Source of the DNA: an uncultured Collinsella sp.
Lineage (GTDB): Bacteria; Actinomycetota; Coriobacteriia; Coriobacteriales; Coriobacteriaceae
Length of the DNA: 64,000 bases
Assembly (NCBI GenBank): GCA_937925715.1
Contig: CALAMG010000024.1
Span: 1 to 64,000, forward strand
Direction: 5' to 3'
Shown here: piece after piece, positions 58,108-64,000 of the stretch
Layout of the letters: every line of letters starts with the position of its first letter
Numbering within the stretch: position 1 is the first letter of the stretch
Position numbers and translations under genes: made by a program
The notes under the pieces: model-generated
What the model saw: the letters and a program-made list of their open reading frames with translations, nothing else
Database searches by the model: none
What the model was told of the DNA's origin: nothing

Positions 58108-59544
58108 CTAAAGCTCTAATTCATTCAAACGGAGGATCGCAACAATATAGATCTTGAGTGCTTGCTTGAGCTGCTCTTCGTTGGCGCACTCGTTGGGACC
58201 GTGCATCTGGCCGCCCCATGTGGGCAGCTCCAGGCCGGTCTCCTCGGGGCCAAACGACACGGCGCGGGCAAAGTTGCGCGCGTACGTGCCGCCGCCCATG
58301 GCAAAAGGCTCGGCGTGCTTGCCCGTAAACTCGTTATAGGTATTGATAAGCGCCTTCACGGCCGGATCGTCGGCAGACACCGAGAACGGCACCTTTGCAT
58401 GACCCAGGCGACACGTCACGTCAAAGCGCCCCACGAGCGGCTCGAGCTGCTCGCGGATGGTATCGGCGCTCGTGCTATCAGGGAAACGCACGTCGATGAC
58501 CTGCTCGATATGGCCATCCACCACGCGGATGACGCCGGGGTTGCAGGTGAGCGGGCCAAACGCCGGGCTCGTCGCGTCGATACCCAGGCCGCGACCATAG
58601 GCGTCCGCATGCACAAAGGCCAAAAACTTGACAAACTCGTGCTCGGCAGGCGTCAGCAGGCGCTCGCCGCGGGCACCAAACGCGTCCTCGGCCTCGCGCA
58701 GATACGACACGATCAGGCCGACGGCATTGATCGTCCCCTCGGGCATCGAGGCGTGACCGCCAATACCGTGGGCGAAAATCTGCACATGACCATTGTCGAG
58801 AGCCGTGATCTCCAGGCGGTCAGCATTCTCGACCGGCGCCGGCAGCTCATCGGCGGCAATCGCGAGCTCGCAGATGGACTGCGACGGAATGGCATTGCTC
58901 GCCTCGGCGCCGCTCCACGACACGATGCGCCCGCCGTCGATCTTGGGACTCACGAACGTCGCCCCAAACTGGCCCTTCTCGGCATTGCAGACCGGGAACT
59001 CGGCATCGGGCGTAAACAAAAAGTCGGGGTCTGCGTGGTTCTCCAGATAATGGTGAACGTCGGACATGCCCACTTCCTCATCGCAGCCCAGCAGCGCGCG
59101 GAAGGTGTAGCGCGGAACAATGCCGTGCTTGAACAGGTACGCGCCGGCATAAAGCGACAGCACTGCCGGGCCCTTGTCGTCGATCACGCCGCGACCGAGC
59201 AACCAGCCCTCGCGACGCTCCATCGCGAACGGATCGGTGTTCCAGCCAGGGCCGGCGGGAACCACGTCCACGTGGCAGATAGTCGCGAGCTGCTTGTCGC
59301 CGCGGCCCGGGATATCGGCGATTCCCACATAGCCCTCGTCGTCGCTCGTCTGATAGCCGAGCTTCTGCGCGATGCCGAGCGCGCAATCGAGCGCGTCACG
59401 GACCGGGCGGCCAAACGGCGCGCCGGGCTCCGCATCGGCAGAAACTGCCACGGAAGGATAACTCACCAGCTGCTCGATATCAGCGACGACATCCTCCCAG
59501 ACCTCGTCGACATACTCAGCGACGCTCTGCTCCACCTGATTCAT
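58108..59544 (-). CDS. M20 family dipeptidase (PepV/Sapep-like)
   Basis: A 478-residue zinc dipeptidase. Metal-binding stretches: ICHVDVVPAG (about 86-95), GRGVIDDKGP (about 115-124), LGCDEEVGMSD (about 150-160), PDAEFPVCNAEKG (about 176-188), and MHGPNE near the C-terminus (about 449-454). A large lid domain (about 190-390) includes GIGGHASMPEGTINA. The length and motifs match PepV/Sapep-type enzymes that hydrolyse dipeptides. The ATG at 59544 begins MNQVEQSVAEYVDEVWED; the longer reading is rejected. Confidence 0.9.
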   Translation of the reverse strand: MNQVEQSVAEYVDEVWEDVVADIEQLVSYPSVAVSADAEPGAPFGRPVRDALDCALGIAQKLGYQTSDDEGYVGIADIPGRGDKQLATICHVDVVPAGPGWNTDPFAMERREGWLLGRGVIDDKGPAVLSLYAGAYLFKHGIVPRYTFRALLGCDEEVGMSDVHHYLENHADPDFLFTPDAEFPVCNAEKGQFGATFVSPKIDGGRIVSWSGAEASNAIPSQSICELAIAADELPAPVENADRLEITALDNGHVQIFAHGIGGHASMPEGTINAVGLIVSYLREAEDAFGARGERLLTPAEHEFVKFLAFVHADAYGRGLGIDATSPAFGPLTCNPGVIRVVDGHIEQVIDVRFPDSTSADTIREQLEPLVGRFDVTCRLGHAKVPFSVSADDPAVKALINTYNEFTGKHAEPFAMGGGTYARNFARAVSFGPEETGLELPTWGGQMHGPNECANEEQLKQALKIYIVAILRLNELEL

Positions 59545-59599
59545 GGACGACCTCCTCACCAATGAGTGACGGGTACGCCCGCCCCTCACATTACGTCTA

Positions 59600-60262
59600 T
59601 TAGATAGCGAAAAGTTTAGCAAGCTCGGCCACCGAGTGCACCACTGCATCGGCACCCGCCGCCTCGTGCTCGCCCGGCGCTGCCGCGCCCGAATAGATGC
59701 CGATGCACGGCACGCCCATCGCGTGTGCGCCCTCCACATCGTTAAAGCGATCGCCGATCATCACGGCATCGCCCGCCGTCGCGCCGAGCGCCGCCAGGGC
59801 ATCGCGAACCGAATCGGCCTTGGTCTCGCGTCCCTGCGGCGGATTCATGCCAACCACCGCCTCAAACTGCGAAAGCCCCAGCTCGCCCACCATGTCAATG
59901 CACTTTGCCTCCATGCGTGACGTCGCCACGACCAAGCGATGCCCCTGCGCGACAAGGCCATCGAGCAGCTCGGGGATTCCATCGAACACGGGATACTCTT
60001 CCGGTCCCAGCTCATCAAAAAAGGCACGGTACTCGTCAGCCACCACAAGCGACTCCTCGCGGGAGAAGCCATAAAAGTCGTGAAAGCTCTTCCACAGGGG
60101 CGGCCCGATCATGCGGCGCAGGTCACCCATCTGCGCCTCCGAAAACCCGCGCGCGGCCAACGTCTTGCGCGTCGAGCTCATCACCGCCCGGCCCGTATCG
60201 GCCACCGTGCCGTCAAAATCGAACAGCACAACCGGCCGCCTGTATATCTCCAACGCCTCCAT
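59600..60262 (-). CDS. HAD hydrolase, phosphoglycolate-phosphatase-like
   Basis: A 220-residue HAD phosphatase of subclass IA with helical cap. Motif I VVLFDFDGTVADTG (about 11-24), motif II VVATSRMEAK (about 110-119), motif III/IV AVMIGDRFNDVEGA (about 163-176). The substrate is unknown. The ATG at 60262 has GAGG at 7-nt spacing and is taken over one 6 bp earlier. It lies 55 bp upstream of the dipeptidase on the same strand. Confidence 0.88.
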   Translation of the reverse strand: MEALEIYRRPVVLFDFDGTVADTGRAVMSSTRKTLAARGFSEAQMGDLRRMIGPPLWKSFHDFYGFSREESLVVADEYRAFFDELGPEEYPVFDGIPELLDGLVAQGHRLVVATSRMEAKCIDMVGELGLSQFEAVVGMNPPQGRETKADSVRDALAALGATAGDAVMIGDRFNDVEGAHAMGVPCIGIYSGAAAPGEHEAAGADAVVHSVAELAKLFAI

Positions 60263-60418
60263 CGGCATTCCTCTTCCCCAGTTGATGATTTCCACACCGA
60301 CACTTCAAACTGTTGACTATTCAACAATTGAACCTAGAAATGTGGAACGACTCCACTATACTTGTCGCACTTTGCTCTCAGAAGGCGGCGCGCAAGCGCC
60401 CCAATGAAAGGTGCAATT

Positions 60419-61279
60419 ATGTCTTTTGCCATCATAACCGACTCCACGTCGGACATCTCCCCCGCCCGTGCTCAAGAGCTTGGCATTTACGTCATTCCAC
60501 TGCATGTGATTATCGAGGGCGAGGACCTGCTCGACCAGGTACAGATCACCGCCGAGGAGTACGTCGCCCGCATGGCCGGCTCCGAGCAGCTGCCGCACAC
60601 CTCGCAGCCGAGTGCCGGCGAGTTCAAGGCACTCTTTGACCGCGTGCGTGCTGACGGCCACGACAGCGCGATCTTTATCTCGCTGTGCAGCGAATGGTCC
60701 GCCTGCTATTCCAACGCATGCCTGGTCGCCGAGACCCACGAGCTCGACGTGCGCTGCATCGATTCGCGCACTGGCTCGGGCGCCGAGGGCCTGCTGGTGG
60801 AGTACGCGCGGGCCATGCGCGAAGATGGCCGCAGCCTGGACGAGACCGAGGCGCAGATCCGCGCGACGCTGCCCGACGCCCACCTGCTGCTGATTCCCCG
60901 CACGCTCGAGAATCTCGTTAAGAACGGCCGCGCGCCCAAGCTCGCCGGCCAGCTCACGCAAATGCTCAACATTCGCCTGGCCGTTTCGCCGGAGTGGAAA
61001 TCGGGCGAGATCAAGGCAATCAAAAAGGGCCGCGGCGCCAAGCGCATCGTCGCCAACACCATGGCAGATTGCCTCGCGTTTTTGGACGAGCACCCGGGCT
61101 CAAGCGTGCGCGTGCTCACGACCGGCGCCGCCGAGGAGCAGGAACTTGTCAACGAGGCGCTCGCGGGCCAGGACTACGTAGACGCCGGCACCGGCCCCAT
61201 CGGCTGCACCATCGCCACCCACGTAGGCGTCGATGCCATCGCCATCAGCTACTGCCCCCGCTACCAGCCAACTCACTAG
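60419..61279 (+). CDS. DegV family fatty-acid-binding protein (second copy)
   Basis: A 286-residue DegV/FakB-type protein: AIITDSTSDISP (about 3-14), LCSEWSACYSNACLVAE (about 86-102, where SGT is replaced by SEW), GSGAEGLLVEYA (about 119-130), RTLENLVKNGRAPKLAGQL (about 160-178) and an EPxR-less C-terminal part. The replacement of the usual SGT acyl-head-group motif is unusual and may alter ligand specificity. The ATG at 60419 has AAAGGTG upstream. Together with 8325-9179 this makes two DegV genes in the window. Confidence 0.9.
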   Translation: MSFAIITDSTSDISPARAQELGIYVIPLHVIIEGEDLLDQVQITAEEYVARMAGSEQLPHTSQPSAGEFKALFDRVRADGHDSAIFISLCSEWSACYSNACLVAETHELDVRCIDSRTGSGAEGLLVEYARAMREDGRSLDETEAQIRATLPDAHLLLIPRTLENLVKNGRAPKLAGQLTQMLNIRLAVSPEWKSGEIKAIKKGRGAKRIVANTMADCLAFLDEHPGSSVRVLTTGAAEEQELVNEALAGQDYVDAGTGPIGCTIATHVGVDAIAISYCPRYQPTH

Positions 61280-61292
61280 GGACGCCCACATC

Positions 61293-61359
61293 AGTTGCGG
61301 TGGAATAGGGACTGTTTTTGGCCAATCAGCCGCCAATCAATCCCTATTCCACCGCAACT
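61293..61359. repeat. Family B hairpin repeat, copy 3
   Basis: AGTTGCGGTGGAATAGGGA (61293-61311) with its exact inverse (61341-61359), and an internal TTGGC/GCCAA pair in the loop. It lies 14 bp after the DegV stop. Confidence 0.87.
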
Positions 61360-61375
61360 TAGAAGCAGTTCGTTT

Positions 61376-61435
61376 GGGACGGGGCTAAAAAGACTGGTAT
61401 CAAACGTTTCAGACCAGTCTTTTTAGCCCCGTCCC
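61376..61435. terminator. 23-bp hairpin, probable bidirectional terminator
   Basis: Arms 61376-61398 and 61413-61435 are exactly complementary (GGGACGGGGCTAAAAAGACT...). AGCCCCGTCCC followed by TTAGCTAC is shared with 14852-14872, so this hairpin has a relative there. It lies between the DegV gene and a minus-strand remnant. Confidence 0.6.
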
Positions 61436-61447
61436 ATTTTAGCTACT

Positions 61448-61561
61448 CTACATCAGCCCGCTCAGGGCGATGTCGACGGCCTCGTTGAGGTCGTCAGTAA
61501 TGTGTACCAGATCCGGATCGAGCGGGCTGATCATACCGGCGCTCATCACCGGGCCGTTGGG
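61448..61561 (-). pseudogene. Probable 3' remnant of a LOG-family (cytokinin phosphoribohydrolase-like) gene
   Basis: The minus-strand reading ends with MISPLDPDLVHITDDLNEAVDI, which resembles the C-terminus of LOG/TIGR00730 family proteins (ISPED...LVHITDDPDEAVE). Upstream the similarity stops near 61561 and the sequence becomes AT-rich and unrelated, so only the last 35 or so codons survive. The 79-residue reading frame (to 61687) is therefore unlikely to be an intact gene. This indicates a deletion or insertion junction at the left edge of the TOTE locus. Confidence 0.5.
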
Positions 61562-61606
61562 CCAGTCGAACAGACCCCCTCGCGGTACCCACTGGACAAA
61601 AATGGC

Positions 61607-61794
61607 AAATATGAGTACTGCCACCAAATTAGTAGCAGCAAAATCTCGCCGGAATCGATCGTTTCGATTAATTTCACGCCTTGCCAAGGCTCAAAATGCC
61701 GTGTTTGGTGGGTTAGATATATAGAATAATGTCGAATTGGTATTCTATTCTTGCCAAATGTTATGAGACTACATTAACAGCAGTACTCACATTT
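61607..61794. repeat. 188-bp element with imperfect 15-bp inverted ends
   Basis: AAATATGAGTACTGC (61607-61621) is repeated in inverse with one mismatch at 61780-61794, and the similarity extends weakly outward for about 10 bp. The interior is AT-rich and non-coding. It may be a small mobile element or an arm-type site. Sequence 61795-61994 shows no further element. Confidence 0.5.
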
Positions 61795-61994
61795 GACGTT
61801 ATTTGACCACGGGGTCATTCGAAAACCCCTCCCCACGCCGCCAACCCGCCCCATAGCCGTCAAAAACCTTTAACAACAGCCGCCGCACGTTTTGGCACCG
61901 GCTGATTGCCACTCACGGATCGGTACCCCACTATTACCGAACCAAAATCGAAGTCGCGTATCTCATAAAGCTGAAATGACGTACCCTCATCCCA

Positions 61995-64000
61995 ATGAAC
62001 GCTGATAAGAATGGCTTTCAAATGAGCAACGGCACGCATCAATACGCCCTTTTCGGGAGCGCCCTATTCAAATTCAATAAAACGGTCGTCCACGCTTCGG
62101 ATCCGCGCAAGCAAATCGTTATCTGCAGCAGCGGTCCAGACATCCGTTATACAACGCTGGAAGAATGGGAGAAAGCTGGCGATTCTTTCGATAGACGGGC
62201 GCAGATCGAAGATATCGTCACCAGCGCAAGCCCAGCGCGCGACAAACTCGAGCTCTTCCGCAATCTCTTTACTGGTCGCAAAGATGTCTACGCTCATGGG
62301 TACCGCAGAAAAGACGGAGGAATTGGCTATACGCCCGCCTGCGCAAATGAGTGGAAGTCAGGCATTTGCCCCAAAGCAAGCCACCAGAGAGTCAAATGCA
62401 CGGAATGCAGCAGCCGCGTCTTCCCCGAGTTGAGCGATGCCACGATCATCGCCCATTTCAGAGGCAATGACGATAGGCTTCGAGACGTTATAGGCCAATA
62501 TGTGCTCGATAAAGACAGTAACACGAAAGTCCTGGTCATCGATTTTGACGGAGCCGATTGGAAAGAAGCGACGAAAGCCATTCGACATGTCGCAAAAAGC
62601 CACGGAATCGATGTCGCAGTTGAGCGATCGAGATCGGGCGACGGCGCACATGTCTGGTTTTTCTTCCTAGAGCTCGTCAGCGCAAAGACCGCACGAGATT
62701 TTGGAAGCAGCCTTATCACCGAAGCGGCGATACTGAACAAGACAATCACCTTCAAAGCATTTGACCGAATGCTGCCCGCGCAGTCCACCATTCCTGAGGG
62801 CGGCTTTGGAAATCTCATAGCGCTGCCTTTTCAAGGAAAAGCGCAGCGAAAAGGGAACAGCGTATTTGTTGACGAGCAATTTGAGCCCTTTCCCGATCAA
62901 TGGCTTTACCTTTCGCAAATCCAGTTAATCCCGCGCGTGACGGTGCAAAATCTGATCGAGAGCATCGAAAATAGGTCACATGGAATAGCAGCTGTTGCGG
63001 CGGCAAACACCGGTGTGCCACATTCCCAGAGACTGCGAAAGCGGCTTCCGCTCACACCGCGGGACTTCCCGTCATCGCTGTCCGTCACGCAGACCGATAT
63101 GCTCTATATCCCCGAAAAATCTCTGAGTCCCGCAGCTCAAATGGAAGTCCGCAGGCTTGCAACATTTGCCAACCCAGAATTCTTCCGCGCACAATCTATG
63201 CATCAATCGGTATTCGGCAAACCGCGGTTCATAGACCTCAGCGAACTTAGAGATGGCTACGTCGCGATTCCCAGAGGCTGCAAGGTTCAACTTGAGCGGC
63301 TGCTTCAAGAAGCCGGCGTTTCTGCCCACTATTCAGACAAACGCAAGTCGAGCCATCCAATTGCGATGGCATTTAAAGGGACTCTTCGCCCTGAACAGCA
63401 AATTGTCGCTGAACAGATGCTCAGCTATGAAGACGGGATCATGTCCGCACCGACGGGGTTCGGCAAAACCGTCATCGGAGCTTATCTTATTGCTGCCATT
63501 GGTCTTCCAACGCTCGTCATCGTTCCTAAAACTGCGCTCATTGCCCAATGGAAATCCCAACTCGAACGATTTCTCGACATCACGGACAACAGAGAGCCCG
63601 TCCGAACCCCAAAGGGACGAATCAGCAAAAGACAGCCTCCGCTCATTGGGCAAATCGGAGGAGGCAAGACCGCCATAAGCCGTCTCATCGACATTGCTTC
63701 ATTCCAGTCGCTATCCGGCAAGGATCCCCAAACCGGCGAGTCATTAGCCAAGGAGTTCGTTCGCGATTACAGTCTCATCATCTGTGACGAATGCCACCAT
63801 GCGGCCGCGCCACAGCTTGAGCTTGTCCTCAAGTCCGCTCCTGCCAAATATGTATATGGCCTTTCCGCAACGCCCGAGCGTTCGGACGGACTCACGCGGG
63901 CACTCTCGATGCTCTGCGGCCCGGTTCGCTATGTCGTCGATCCAAAAACGCAAGCAATCCAACAGGGGATTCAGCGCATTGTTAGACCGCGTTTCACCGG
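61995..64000 (+). CDS. TOTE conflict-system primase-helicase (partial, runs off window)
   Basis: An open frame of at least 668 codons without a stop, continuing past 64000. The AEP (archaeo-eukaryotic primase) part carries LFRNLFTGRKDVYA (about 87-100), GIGYTPACANEW (about 109-120), a zinc-like KCTECSSRVF (about 134-143), catalytic VIDFDGADW (about 181-189), ERSRSGDGAHVWFFF (about 208-222), PEGGFGNLIALPFQGK (about 257-272) and PFPDQW (about 294-299). This order is diagnostic of the AEP-TOTE family. A superfamily II helicase follows: SAPTGFGKTVIGAYL (about 482-496, Walker A), ICDECHHAA (about 595-603, DExH) and SATPERSDG (about 621-629). TOTE proteins are predicted nucleic-acid-targeting defence systems. 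The start at 61995 or 62022 is uncertain; no strong ribosome site is seen. Confidence 0.9.
   Translation, partial: MNADKNGFQMSNGTHQYALFGSALFKFNKTVVHASDPRKQIVICSSGPDIRYTTLEEWEKAGDSFDRRAQIEDIVTSASPARDKLELFRNLFTGRKDVYAHGYRRKDGGIGYTPACANEWKSGICPKASHQRVKCTECSSRVFPELSDATIIAHFRGNDDRLRDVIGQYVLDKDSNTKVLVIDFDGADWKEATKAIRHVAKSHGIDVAVERSRSGDGAHVWFFFLELVSAKTARDFGSSLITEAAILNKTITFKAFDRMLPAQSTIPEGGFGNLIALPFQGKAQRKGNSVFVDEQFEPFPDQWLYLSQIQLIPRVTVQNLIESIENRSHGIAAVAAANTGVPHSQRLRKRLPLTPRDFPSSLSVTQTDMLYIPEKSLSPAAQMEVRRLATFANPEFFRAQSMHQSVFGKPRFIDLSELRDGYVAIPRGCKVQLERLLQEAGVSAHYSDKRKSSHPIAMAFKGTLRPEQQIVAEQMLSYEDGIMSAPTGFGKTVIGAYLIAAIGLPTLVIVPKTALIAQWKSQLERFLDITDNREPVRTPKGRISKRQPPLIGQIGGGKTAISRLIDIASFQSLSGKDPQTGESLAKEFVRDYSLIICDECHHAAAPQLELVLKSAPAKYVYGLSATPERSDGLTRALSMLCGPVRYVVDPKTQAIQQGIQRIVRPRFT

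Noticed and set aside
61860..62042. A 60-residue minus-strand frame overlapping the TOTE start
   Set aside because: The sequence looks somewhat protein-like but has no ribosome site and overlaps the start of the TOTE gene; support is too weak to list.
62064..62297. A 77-residue minus-strand frame at the right edge, with others opposite 62300-63960
   Set aside because: They are antisense to the open TOTE frame, which has clear motifs over its entire length.

Overview
The window is high-GC (roughly 60 %) chromosomal DNA with dense, mostly short-spaced genes and GGAGG-type ribosome binding sites. Gene content (pstSCAB with a twin-arginine lipoprotein PstS, ATP-type PEP carboxykinase, paired DegV proteins, serC-serA, ABC-F, many small C/G-rich intergenic hairpin repeats) suggests a gut actinobacterium of the Coriobacteriia, most likely Collinsella. 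This is inferred from gene style; no rRNA is present.

Layout. 1-7.6 kb: housekeeping genes (proB, a nicotinate phosphoribosyltransferase, tRNA-Ala(CGC), a PflX-like radical SAM protein, a probable structured RNA, a WecA/TagO-type transferase, trpS). 7.6-17.6 kb: a DNA alkyltransferase, DegV, MarR, B3/4 protein, pckA, a polysaccharide flippase, a phosphoesterase and a K+/H+ antiporter, separated by several families of hairpin repeats. 17.7-35.4 kb: a defence island. It holds a DUF3800 gene behind a promoter-leader-terminator, two unrecognised genes, and a type 1 BREX operon on the minus strand, read brxA-brxB-brxC-pglX-pglZ-brxL. In this operon pglX is split into an N-terminal methyltransferase/TRD gene and a separate C-terminal gene, with an AT-rich HEPN-type gene (RNSLAH) between them. 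The first gene, brxA, begins at a run of ten G that places the best-looking start codon out of frame. 35.5-47.3 kb: serC-serA, an M20 peptidase, a short DUF1015-like protein, two tandem histidine phosphatases, a nitroreductase, a DUF308 gene broken by an in-frame TGA, a 10-TM metal exporter with its promoter and operators, an exonuclease and a nuclease-like protein. 47.6-51.2 kb: a metal-resistance module (ArsR, HMA chaperone, P1B ATPase, DtxR) with three matching ArsR operators. 51.3-61.3 kb: HAD, ABC-F, pstSCAB, an M20 dipeptidase, a HAD phosphatase and a second DegV. 61.3-64 kb: hairpin repeats, a gene remnant, a 188-bp inverted-repeat element, and the 5' part of a large TOTE-type primase-helicase that runs off the window.

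How the genes work together. The BREX proteins would act as one phage-exclusion system: methyltransferase PglX, phosphatase-fold PglZ, AAA proteins BrxC and BrxL, small proteins BrxA and BrxB. The HEPN protein could add an RNase arm. The TOTE protein is a second, independent predicted conflict system about 27 kb away. pstSCAB is a complete phosphate importer. The ArsR operators tie the regulator, metallochaperone and ATPase into one metal-responsive unit.
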